A stretch of DNA of 64,000 nucleotides from Nicotiana tabacum. Its lineage: Eukaryota > Streptophyta > Magnoliopsida > Solanales > Solanaceae. The stretch lies in contig NC_134082.1 in assembly GCF_000715075.1 (NCBI RefSeq), positions 187,973,948-188,037,947 on the forward strand, given 5' to 3'. Below are positions 21,675 through 31,995 of this stretch, one piece after another. A model generated the notes under the pieces. That model made no database searches. It had not been told where the DNA came from and worked only from the letters and a program-made list of their open reading frames with translations. Made by a program: the position numbers and the translations under genes. Each line of letters begins with the position of its first letter. Position 1 is the stretch's first letter.

Positions 21675-23080
21675 ATTTGTAACTTTATGCTTCCTTGAAT
21701 GTCTTTAATTCTTTTAAGTATTTATTTTACTCTCCTACTTCGAAAACTGGCTTGGCTCTTCGTTTCTTCTCTTTATTTCTCTTAATGCTTTCTTTTACCG
21801 CTTTCCTTTAATACTGTTGTAATTTTGAGCAATTATTGTAATTATTACCTAATGAATGTGCAAATACATGATAATTTGTTTAATTATTGTAACTGTATAT
21901 TCAACATCATATTCCACTCGTGCCAAATAAAATAGCATAGCAACGCTTATAATGAGTGGTTGCGCCCTTCCAATTTTATTACCCCCTAAATTTGGCAAAG
22001 ACGTATTTGCTGTAAAACCAGTCAATCAACGGTGTAGTCGACGGTTCCGTGCCTTTCCCTCTTGAGTTGTCCGCTCAAGGGTACCAGTCTAATACCCCCA
22101 TAGAAACCCTACTCTGTTTAATTGTGCATGCATCACTGTCAAAACCTAGCTGAGTCAGTTATGTTGTCCACATAATGACTCTTTAAGATAGCCTTGTCCA
22201 AACTCCACTAGGTTTCCTTGGAACCCAAACGGACATTACCACATTCTATGAATTTATTTGGAGAACTAAATGTTGCTTATGCCAATTATTGATAGTTAAA
22301 TAGTCGAGTCCGGCGGGGGTAAGGGTCTAACCCTTTTGTCTTGCAGAAACATGAGGCATGTGGTCCCCAACTTTGGTACGGTTAGCACACCCTCACTCTT
22401 GCTGGACTGGTGGAGGAGTCTTCTATCAAATGACCAAATCAACGAGTGGAAAGAGAGGGCCGCCAAAGCTAGCGAAAAGTTGGAATATCTGGAGTACAAT
22501 CTGCTGGAATTGGAAGGGAAAGTGAGGAAGAGAGTCACCGACTGCCAGAACGCTGAAGGAAACTAAGGAGAACACATGGCAAAGTCATTTCTACTGGTGA
22601 ACCTATGCGAGCTGGAGGATTTGATTAATGAGAGCATTCAACCTGGGGAAGGTTCTTCTGGGACCAAATAGATAGGAGTTTTCTTTTACTTTATGAAATG
22701 TAATAAGGCCAATGGCCATTAGTGACATTTTATTCCTTGTTATTTAGTGTCGTTTTAGGATTCGTATGCTTTTTATCAATGAAATGAGGAATTTATCATT
22801 CTAAGTTCTCCAAATAAATTTGTCACTAGGCCTACCTCGGGCACAATAAGGTTCCCAAATTAGGACACAGTTTATATTCTCGCACTATGTGTTTAAATAT
22901 AGCAACATCTTTTCCTTATAATCCGCACTAACTTGCTACCTTTTTATTTTTACTTTTGTTTTATTCCCCTCCCCAAAGGTTAGTTCGTGCACTCTGGCAT
23001 CGTCATCATACTCCATAAGATCCAAGGGCCCTCCACCCACTCCTTCTCCTAGTCCCATCAGAAATAGGAACAAGGAAAAA
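21675..23080 (+). other. Ogre leader between PBS and gag, with a short unrecognised ORF
   Basis: Mostly non-coding. At 22336-22566 a 76-codon frame begins after TTTTGTCTTGCAG, which looks like a 3' splice site, and contains LLDWWRSLLSNDQINEW followed by a coiled-coil-like KASEKLEYLEYNLLELEGKV. It may be a remnant of the extra 5' ORF that Ogre elements carry before gag, but I do not recognise the protein and the ORF has no visible start context of its own. Confidence 0.45.
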
Positions 23081-24413
23081 ATGGAAGATTTGAGCAACAT
23101 CAGAAAGGAAAACTCGATTGAACGGGTAGAAATCAATTAGGTTACTCATGTCTCCAAAGAAGGAGCATCCTAACTCGAGCAGAAACTGCTGAAATTTCAG
23201 GAGGAACTTGATCAAGTCCGGAATTTGGCAAGCTTGTCGTTTTCCCTCACCACCCCAGATGTCAACTTTCCTAACACTCAAAACCCAACACCTCCACAAA
23301 ATATCCTAAAACCACAAAACCAACCCGCTCCCCTTCACCACTGTAACACTTGCCACACTTCCAACAACACCCCGCTACTAATCCCTGAACCACTGAACAC
23401 CGTAAATGATCATCTCCACACTCACCATAACACCCCCATCTATGTGCTAACCATGTCACCCTCCACCCAATCTGTCTCAAGCACACCCGAGTCTGATGAT
23501 AAAGACTCCCTTATCAGGAGCCTGGCCGCAGAACTCAAGAAGTTGACTAGCCGAGTTCAGGGTGTTGAAGGAAGCAAGGGAATCGAGGGATTGAACTACG
23601 AAGACCTCTGCATACAACCAGATGTAGAACTGCCTGAGGGGTACAAACCTCCTAAGTTCAAAATGTTTGATGGTACAGGGGATCCCAAAGTCCATTTTAG
23701 GACATACTGCGACAAGCTGGTCGGAGTAGGGAAGGACGAAAAGATTCGCATGAAGCTTTTTATGAGAAGTCTGAAAGGCGATGCTCTGTCTTGGTACTTT
23801 AGCCAAGACCCAAAGAAGTGGTCAAATTGGGTAAGTATGGCGTCCGATTTCATGGACAGGTTCAGGTTCAACACGAAGAATGCGTCAGATGTGTTCTACA
23901 TCCAGAACCTAAAGAAGAAACCCATAGAAACTTTCCACGAGTATGACACTCGTTGGAGAATAGAGGATGCTAAGGTCAGACCGGCTTTAGAAACAAATGA
24001 ATAGGTTTTTCATCCGAGCTCAAGAACCACAGTACTACGAAAGGTTGATGCTAATTGAAAGCCAGAAATTTTCCGACATCATCAAGTTGGGGGAAGGATC
24101 GAGGAAGGTATCAAAAGTGGTATGGTCACAATCCTTGAAGCTTTGCAGGCTACCAACAAGGCTCTACAGTCTGGTGGCACGTCCAAGAAAAAGGACGTAA
24201 GTGTCGTGACGGTTGCACAGAGAACAAAATCCCCAATCAAATACCGAACCTACCCAATACCTCCACTCACATATCAACCTACCCCAAATTACCAAGCACC
24301 CTCGCCCTTTTACCAAGTTCCACCACCTACTTACCAATCACCTCCACCACCCACATATCAACCTACTTCACCCAGATACTCCCAACCCGCACACGTCTAC
24401 CAAGCCTAAAACA
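23081..24413 (+). pseudogene. Ogre gag, decayed
   Basis: The ATG at 23081 opens MEDLSNIRKENSIE; two stops (after RVEIN and KEGAS) interrupt the first 35 codons. The main frame 23225-24004 has a His/Asn/Pro-rich spacer, a predicted helix (DSLIRSLAAELKKLTSRVQ) and the retrotransposon gag core (FKMFDGTGDPKVHFRTYCDKL, then GDALSWYF, then FMDRFRFNT). A frameshift near 23990-24120 moves the rest to another frame, where a Pro/Tyr/Gln-rich repeat region (PPPTYQ-type, 24230-24410) follows. Gag would form the particle shell that packages element RNA. Confidence 0.85.
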
Positions 24414-25148
24414 CCCAACAGGCCCACTATCAATCACATCTCCCTAGCAAAAACTTTTCTAGACCCCAACCAAATTTTGACCGCAGACCTCCCAAACAGT
24501 GTACTGCCATTGCCGAACCAATTGACCAGCTGTATGAAAGGCTAAAAGTTGCTGGTTATGTCACCCCTATCCCTACCATAACCTCCAAAAACCTCTCCCA
24601 ATGGGTCAACCCAAACAAAACTTGTGCATAACATTGATGAGTGCCGCTCTCTGAAGGATAAAATCCAAGTTTTGATTGACAACAAGATCATTGTGGCAAA
24701 AAAGCCTGTTCCGAACGTCCGCAACAACCCTCTACCATACCATAAGGGTGGAGGCATTCACATGATTGAGACAGAGGATGAATGGGACCACAAAGGATCG
24801 ATCGGATTAATCGCAGAGGCTGACGAGCCAAAGAAATCAATAGTCACCCTTAACCCGATTGTGGTACAGATTCAGCCTTCTGGGGATGCCGAAGTAAATA
24901 TGTCTGTACCACTTGAGTTTGAAGCACCACCCCCTGCAAAGACGCCAACACCAATTGAGGTCGAGTTTGGGTCCCCAAAGGCACCTGTACCATTTGAGGT
25001 TGTTGTATTACCTTCCAAAGCAAGGGTGCCCATTCCGATAGCAATGACAGCCTTAACATCGTTCCACACAAAAGCCATACCATGGGATTACTCAGCCGAG
25101 GCAAGAAGGAAAGGGAAAACCAAGTTCGGAGAAGTAGTTGCGGCATAA
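24414..25148 (+). pseudogene. Ogre gag C-terminal region and linker, decayed
   Basis: After a broken stretch (24414-24623) with QLYERLKVAGYVTPIP-like sequence, a 174-codon frame at 24624-25148 has DECRSLKDKIQVLIDN, GGGIHMIETEDEWD, an acidic/Pro-rich segment and TKAIPWDYSAEARRKGK. These are typical of the gag-PR linker in Ogre and relatives. The usual zinc-knuckle cysteines are not evident. The frame stops at 25148, shortly before the protease. Confidence 0.7.
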
Positions 25149-25940
25149 GGTATGACAAGGACCGGCAGGGTTTATACTCCAGAACACTTGGTTGAGTCGA
25201 GTAAGCAGGCATCGGGACGGCCAGCCATCACTGAAGCTGGACCCGACGACCTCTGGAGGACGATATAGGGCAAAGAATATTCAGTCATTGATCAGTTGAA
25301 CAAAACGCCAGCCCGGATCTCTATCTTAGCTCTGCTACAAAGCTCTGACGCACATAAGAATGCCTTATTGAAGGTGCTGAGTGAGGCATATGTACCAAGA
25401 AACATCACCGGAGGAGAAATGGCAAATATGGTGGGACAGGTATTGGAGAGTCACAAAATCACTTTTCATGAAGATGAGTTGCCACCAGAAGGGTTGAGCC
25501 ACAACGAGGCATTGCACATCACCGTGCAATGCGAGGATTATTTTATCACCAAGGTCCTGATCGATGGAAGGTCCAGCCTCAACATTTGTCCGCTGGTAAC
25601 ACTCAGAACATTAGGGAAAGGGCTACATGAGATCAAAGACTGGGCTATTAATGTCAAAGCCTTCGACAGTTTCCAAAGGTCCGCTACTGGGGAAATCAGC
25701 CTGTGTTTACAGATGGGGCCTACTTGGTTTGATGTCGACTTTCAAGTAATAGACGTGCCGACATCTTACAACTTGCTCTTGCGACGACCACAGATTCATG
25801 CCGCTAGAGCTGTAGCATCAACCCTACATCAGGCAGTGAAATTTGAGTGGAATCACCAAGAGGTGATCATCCACGGTGATGGTAGCCATCCCATATACAG
25901 TCGCCAGACCATCCCAGCGATCAGAGAAGAAGGAAGATAA
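25149..25940 (+). pseudogene. Ogre aspartic protease, active site altered
   Basis: The frame starts VYTPEHLVESSKQA, stops once at about 25266-25268, and continues open at 25296-25940 (NKTPARISILALL, VPRNITGGEMANMV, then KVLIDGRSSLNICP, then VPTSYNLLLRRPQIHA). The aspartate of the D-[ST/G]-G motif is present, but the motif reads DGR instead of the DGG/DSG expected at about 25557-25577. In retroelements this enzyme cuts the polyprotein. Confidence 0.82.
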
Positions 25941-26431
25941 GCGGAGAAACCTATCATCACATCGAGCGAGTCAATGCCGTTGACAAGGATAAATTGTGGG
26001 ACAACAAAATCGAAAGCATACTGAACTGGTACGGATATGATCCAGGCAAGGGACTTGGCAAGAACCTCCAAGGAATCACTAAGCCTGTCAAGCTGAAGAA
26101 ATATGGTACCACCTTCGGTCTGGGATACGAGTACACCTGGAAAGAGTTCAATGAATGGTCGCCGCTATGGCCCTGGCCTTATTATCCACTAGAGCATTCG
26201 ATACCTCGCTTGGAGCAGATTTTCCAGCCAGCTGATGTTATATATGGGTCAAAAGAAGAGGAAGCACTGGCAGCGATGAGGGATTTATTTTTGGAAGAGG
26301 ATGACATGGATTGCTGTGTCATTTTAGAGGAGGAGGGGGAGGAAGGCCCTTCCATACAAGCCGTGAGCCGAGGAGCGCGCCTCAACAATTGGTCCATCAG
26401 AACCACCAGAGCCCGAAAAGCCTCGGGGTAG
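25941..26431 (+). pseudogene. Ogre post-protease segment with G-patch-like motif
   Basis: At about 26009-26090 the frame reads ILNWYGYDPGKGLGKNLQGI followed by TKPV, which fits the G-patch consensus (aromatic/Gly, GxGLGxxxxG, then Pro). It is followed by GYEYTWKEFNEW and an acidic tail (LEEDDMDCCVILEEE). G-patch domains bind RNA or helicases; in betaretroviruses one sits at the C-terminus of protease. The frame ends at 26431 where a GT appears, just before the non-coding segment that may be an intron. Confidence 0.7.
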
Positions 26432-26618
26432 CAAGGCTGAACAAGCATCATTCATTTTTCATTTTTTCTAGTTGACTTTCCTTTTGCCTTTTAATTTCGC
26501 AATAAGATCTTCAATGTTCAAAACAGTCATGGAATTTTTCAAAGCATTTCGATTTTTCTTATGAATCTTACTCTTATTACTTTCTCTCATTTACTTTATT
26601 TACATTATTACTATTACT
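26428..26618 (+). other. non-coding gap between PR and RT, position of the known Ogre intron
   Basis: Ogre elements have a spliced intron between PR and RT. Here the PR frame runs into GGGG|GTAGCAAG (GT at 26428-26429), the next ~190 bases are T-rich and non-coding, and coding resumes at about 26619 (YLDEPTTVTCNET). A TTTTCTAG acceptor exists at 26464-26471, but it leaves a non-coding tail, so the true acceptor is unresolved. Confidence 0.5.
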
Positions 26619-27730
26619 TATCTTGATGAACCAACAACTGTGACATGTAATGAGACAACGCGAGAAACGGACTCAGAGGAAGATGATATACCAGAAGAGA
26701 TTGTTAAAAAGGTTGAGGATTTTAAGAACATACCTAAGTCCAACATGGACGAGACCGAGATTGTTAACCTGGGAGATACAAAAAATGTCAAAGAAGCTCG
26801 GATCAGCATTTATTTGTCACCGGCAGAAAAGGAAGAATACATAGAATTTCTGAAAGAATATAAGGACATATTTGCCTGGTCGTATGACGACATGACTGGT
26901 TTGAGTACATCTATTGTGTTGCACAAGCTATCAACTGATCTGACATGCCCACTGGTAAAGCAGAAGCTTAGGAATTTCAAGCCTGACCTGAGTTTGAAAA
27001 TCAAGGAAGAAGTTACCAAGAAAGTCAAAGTTAAGGTTCTCAGAGTAGTAGAGTATCCAACATGGTTAGCCAACATCGTGCCAGTACCAAAGAAGGATGG
27101 AAAGGTCAGAGTCTGTGTCGACTACTGAGACCACAACCGGGCCAGTCCCAAAGACGACTTCCCTTTTCCAAACATACAATTTCTAATTGACAACTGCGCC
27201 AAGCATGAGCTGCAGTCATTTGTTGATTGTTTTGCTGGGTATCATCAGATCTGAATGGATGAAGAAGATGCTGAGAAAATGTCCTTCATTACGCCGTATG
27301 GAATGTATTGTTACAAGATGATGTTGTTGGGGTTAAAGAATGCTGGGGCACCTACATGAGGGTCATGACTACCATTTTCCATGATATGATACACAAGGAG
27401 ATCAAGGAATATTTAGATGATGTCATCATTAAGTCCAAGAAAGCCACTGATCGCATGGAAGATTTGAGGAAGTTCTTCAATAGACTAAGAAGGTACAACT
27501 TGAAGCTGAATCCTGCAAAATGTGCATTCGGGGTTCCTTCCGAAAAACTACTTGGGTTCATTGTGAGTCGCCGAGGAATAGAACTGGATCCGTCAAAGGT
27601 CAAAGCCATTCAAGAGTTGCCACCGCTAAAGAACAAGAAGGACGTAATGAGTTTCTTGGGAAGACTCAACTACATCAGCCGGTTCATAGCTCAATCTACT
27701 ATCATCTGTAATCCAATCTTAAGATGTTGA
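26619..27730 (+). pseudogene. Ogre reverse transcriptase, decayed
   Basis: The acidic pre-RT region (TDSEEDDIPEEIVKKVEDF) and FAWSYDDMTGL lead into the fingers (VEYPTWLANIVPVPKKDGKVRVCVDY). A TGA follows at 27126-27128 and another at about 27253-27255. The frame then shifts by one base near 27345 (GLKNAGA), after which IKEYLDDVIIKSKK carries the catalytic YLDD box (27410-27421), followed by NLKLNPAKCAFGV and the thumb (FLGRLNYISRFIAQST). A further frame change at about 27720 separates it from the next ORF. Confidence 0.87.
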
Positions 27731-30028
27731 AGAAGGACTCCGCTGCCAAATGGACTGATGACAATCAAAAAACCTTCGACAGAATCAAGGAGTACATGTC
27801 CACACCACCAGTCTTGGTCCTGCCCGAGCCGGGCAGACCTCTATTTCTCTACCTTGCAGTATTGGATGGAGCATTCGGTTGTGTTCTGGGACAACATGAT
27901 GAAACAGGAAGGAAGGAGCAGGCCATCTATTATCTCAACAAGAAGTTCACCCCATACGAGGCCTGGTATTCTTTGTTGGAACGCACCTGTTGTGCTCTGA
28001 CTTGGGTAGCTCAGAAGTTAAGGCACTTTTTCTGTGCCTATACTATGTATCTCATATCAAGGATGGATCCGTTGAAGTATATCTTTCAGAAGCTCATTCC
28101 CACTGGCAAGCTAGCCAAGTGGAAAATCTTGCTGAGTGAATTAGACATTGTCTACGTGACTCAGAAAGCGATCAAGGGACATGCTTTGGCAGATCATCTT
28201 ACCGAGAATCCTGTGGACGGAGAATATAAATCCCGAAAGACGTATTTTCCTGACGAGGAGGTATCCTTCATAGGAGAAGACATTGCAGAATCCTATGATG
28301 GTTGGAGAATGTTTTTAGACGGAGTAGTAAATTTCAAAGGAGTTGGCATAGGAGAAATTCTAGTATCAAAAACCGGTCAGCATTATCCAGTGTCCGCCAA
28401 ACTCAGGTTCTCGTTCACCAACAACATGGCCGAGTATGAAGCCTGCATTTTGGGACTCAAGATGGCCATTGACATGAACATCCAAGAGTTGCTAGTAATT
28501 GGGGATTCAGACTTACTTATACATCAGGTCCGAGAAGAATGGGCAACCAAGAACTCCAAGATACTCCCTTATATGTATCATGTACAGGAGTTGAGAAAGA
28601 GATTCACAAAGACAGAATTCCAGCATGTTCCTAAAGTCCAGAATGAGTTTGCCAATGCATTGGCTACCCTGTCCTCTATGATACAATGTCCAGATAAGAA
28701 CTTCATTGATCCTATTCCGGTGAAGATTCATGATCAGCCAGCCTATTGTGCTCATGTCGAGGAAGAAGCAGACGAAAAACCTTGGTTTCATGATATTAAG
28801 GAATACCTGGCAACAGGAGAATACCCAGAGATTGCCAACACCACTCAGAAGCGCACACTTCGGAGGTTATCTAACAATTTCCTCCACAACGGAGGAATCC
28901 TGTATAGGAGGACTCCTGATTTGGGATTATTAAGGTGTGTCGACGCAAGGGAAGCGTCCAATCTACTAGAGGAAATCCATGTTGGGACCTGTGGTCCACA
29001 TATGAACAATTTTGTCTTAGCCAAAAAGATACTCTGGGCTAGTTATTTTTGGATGACTATAGAAACGGACTGCGTCCAGTATGTCCGAAAGTGCCATCGC
29101 TGTCAGATACATGCACACATAATAAAGGTGCCCCCAAATGAGCTTAATGCAACAAGCGCGTCGTGGCCGTTCGCCGCTTTGGGAATGGATTTCATCGGAC
29201 CTATCGAGCCGACCATATCAAATGGGCACAGGTTCATTCTAGTGGTAATTGATTATTTCACCAAATGGGTTGAAGCAGCATCATACAAAGTAGTGACTAA
29301 GAAAGTTGTAGCAGACTTTGTCCGTGACCATATCATTTGTCAATTCGAGATCCCAGAATCAATCATTACTGATAATGGTTCCAATCTCAACAGTTACTTG
29401 ATGAAGGCCGTGTGTGAAACCTTCAAGATCAAACACAAGAATTCTACAACTTACAGACCTCAGATGAACGGAGCCGTAGAAGCTACCAACAAGAATATCA
29501 AGAAGATACTAAGGAAAATGATAGAGAAGCATAAGCAGTGGCATAAAAAGCTCTCATTTTCTTTAATGGGATACTGCACCACAGTCTGCACATCAACTGG
29601 GGCAACTCCCTACATGTTGGTATATGGTACAGAAGCAGTCATACCCGCTGAGGTAGAAATTCCTTCCTTAAGGATCATACAGGAAGCAAAGCTCGATGAC
29701 GCAGAATGGGTGAAGAGTCGTTACGAGCAACTAGCTCTTATAGACAGAAAGAGAATGAATGCAGTTTGCCACAGTCAGCTCTATCAGAACAGAATGTCCA
29801 GAGCCTTCAACAAAAGAATCAAGCCGAGACAATTCGCACCGGGGCAGCTGGTGTTAAAGAATTTTTCCGCATCAAAAGGAAGCCAAAGGGAAATTCTCTC
29901 CCAACTGGCAGGGTCCGTACATGGTTCACCGAGTTCTGACAGGAGGAGCCCTCAAACTTGTAGAAATGGATGGAGAAGTTTCGCCAAAGCTGATCAATTT
30001 AGACGCAGTCAAGCGATACTATGTGTAA
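27724..30028 (+). pseudogene. Ogre RNase H - archaeal-type RNase H - integrase, nearly continuous ORF
   Basis: The longest open frame of the window (about 715 sense codons before the shift). Order: RT-linked RNase H (LYLAVLDGAFGCVLGQHDE, YYLNKKFTPYEA), a spacer, the second RNase H (WRMFLDGVVNFKGVG, NNMAEYEAC, VIGDSDLLIHQV; the last acidic residue is Asn in FANALATL), and integrase with an HHCC zinc finger (H...H and CHRC) and all D-D-E residues (LGMDFIGP, ITDNGSN, NGAVEATNK). Near 29860 a frameshift puts the C-terminal segment (FSPNWQGPY-type, ending DAVKRYYV, TAA at 30026-30028) in another frame. Confidence 0.9.
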
Positions 30029-30700
30029 CCTTTATGCTTTCTTTTATGATGTAATTTGAACTACACCTGACCTGATTCTCATTTAAGAGGGGATACGTAG
30101 GCAGCCCTATGGGTTCGGTCACAATTCAATAAAATTTCCATTTTCCCCGCTATTGGAAACTGGGGCAGAATTTTGAGGAGGACCCTCAAAATTCCGATGT
30201 CGATTCCAGCCATTTATCATTAACAGTCGTTAGGAGCAGCAGCCCGGTAAACTGGGGTGAAATTTTGAGGAGGACCCTCAAAATTCTGAAGCAAGCAAAG
30301 TTGCAATATTTTGAACCACGTCGGAGTCGTCGGTTCATCTAAAGAAAATTATTCTTAATTATGTACTTATATTATGCTTTTACTAAATCATGCATGTCTG
30401 TTACCAAAATTGCTATGTTTAGCAACGCTACCCTAATGATATGCATAGTATCACCGAAACAGAGTCGAGCAGGTCAAGCAAAGTCAGCGGGGGTACGAAC
30501 TAACCTTTCCCCTTTACAAAACTCACGATTTTTCTTTGGATGCAGGCACCTGAGTTGGAAAATCATCGAATATACTATACACTCATACTGATCAGGAATA
30601 CAACTCTTAGAATCGTCACCTACTCACAGTTGCTATACGCACACAATATTCCCAGTAGCCACAATATCAAAATTAGATATCAGCTAACCCTAAGCTACTG
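30029..30700 (+). other. Ogre 3' UTR, right copy, with two hairpins
   Basis: Non-coding. The 11-bp hairpin seen at 12618-12644 recurs exactly at 30168-30194 and again (10-bp stem) at 30261-30285, because a ~95-bp segment including 'ctggggnngaattttgagg' is duplicated here. The rest matches 12478-13077. Confidence 0.75.
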
Positions 30701-31390
30701 TCACCTGCATTTTATTTCTTGTATAAAGCTACCATTCTGCCTTCCGAGACTATACACTATCTCCATCTGCATTCTTTGCATTGCATAAGGCTACTATTCT
30801 GCCTTCCGAGACTAAGCATTTTCTCCATTTGCATTCTTTGCACTGCATAAGGCTACCATTTTGCTTTCCGAGACTAAGCTCTGTCTCCATCTGCATTCTT
30901 TACATTGCATAATGCTATCATTCTGCCTTCTAAGGTTAAGCTCTACCTCCATCTACATTTCTCCACTTTGTATAAGGCTACCATTCTGCCTTCCGAGACT
31001 AAGCTCTGTCTCCATCTGCATTCTCCACATTGCATAAGGCTACCATTCTGCCTTTCGAGACTAAGCCCTGTCTCCACCTGCATGGCTGAAATATCGCCAC
31101 TTTATTTATGTCTCGCATGGCTGAAAGATCACCACCTTCATCTACATCTTGCACGGCTAAAATATCGCTACTTTTATTTTTCTTGCATGGCTGAAATATC
31201 GCCACTTTCTATCTTGCATCGGCTGAAATACTGCCACCTCATTTAGATTTTTTGCTTGGCTGAAATATCGCCATTTTCTATTTACATCTTGCATCGGCTG
31301 AAATACCGCCACCACATTTACATTTTTGCATTGGCTAAAAGATCACCTCCTTCTGCATCTCAGGGGCTGAAAGATCACCAAATTGTCCAA
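30701..31390 (+). repeat. Ogre 3' UTR tandem arrays A and B, right copy
   Basis: Array A has six ~62-bp units ('cataaggctaccattctgcc') at about 30719, 30781, 30843, 30905, 30967 and 31030. Array B ('ggctgaaatatcgccac', ~35 bp) follows at 31081-31385. The left copy has eight A units. Open frames through these arrays only encode the repeat. Confidence 0.88.
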
Positions 31391-31995
31391 ATGCATCATT
31401 GTTCGGAGGCACCATTTTCATAGCCTGAGAACGCCATGTCATGGCCGGAGGACCCGATTTTATCTTTTGCATATCATTATTCAAAGGCATCATAGCTTGG
31501 AGGCATCATCTTCATAGCCCGAGAGCATCATTTCATGGCCTGCGAATCCTTTATTATACGCTTCATGGCCCAGGACATCATAGTTTGAGGACGTCATCTT
31601 AACCGTCGAGAGACAACATTCATGGTCCAATGGGAACTTGCATCACGTTTAAATCTTGCACAATATACATTTTTGTATTGTTCATTTGCAGGTAAACCAG
31701 CTATCAACAACTGTCTCAACAGGAGCGATCCTGCTCCAGTTCCCGTAGACCGGATTAGACCTTAACTATCCTTCATGACCTGAATATCGCGTCCGTTCTT
31801 GTAAAACCTCCGTCAGCATATTCCGCCAATGGATCCTGAACTATATATGGCCTGATTCCTATAAGACCAGGTATATGTAGGCAGCTCAGGAACCAGAGCA
31901 AGGTCAAATTCTTCAAACCATCTCGTTCGGTCAAAATTGGCCATCATATCTTTACCCGACAACTCTTTCAAGCTTTTCGGGTAAAGAGGGGCAAC
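31391..31995 (+). other. Ogre sequence before LTR B, with polypurine tract
   Basis: Non-coding, includes the loose 'aggcatcat / catagcccgag' repeats to about 31620. It ends with AAAGAGGGGCAAC (31983-31995), the polypurine tract touching LTR B. Confidence 0.72.

Noticed and set aside
22336..22566. Considered as a host exon because of the preceding TTTTGTCTTGCAG acceptor.
   Set aside because: It lies between Ogre PBS and gag in the same orientation and is better explained as part of that element, perhaps its extra 5' ORF.
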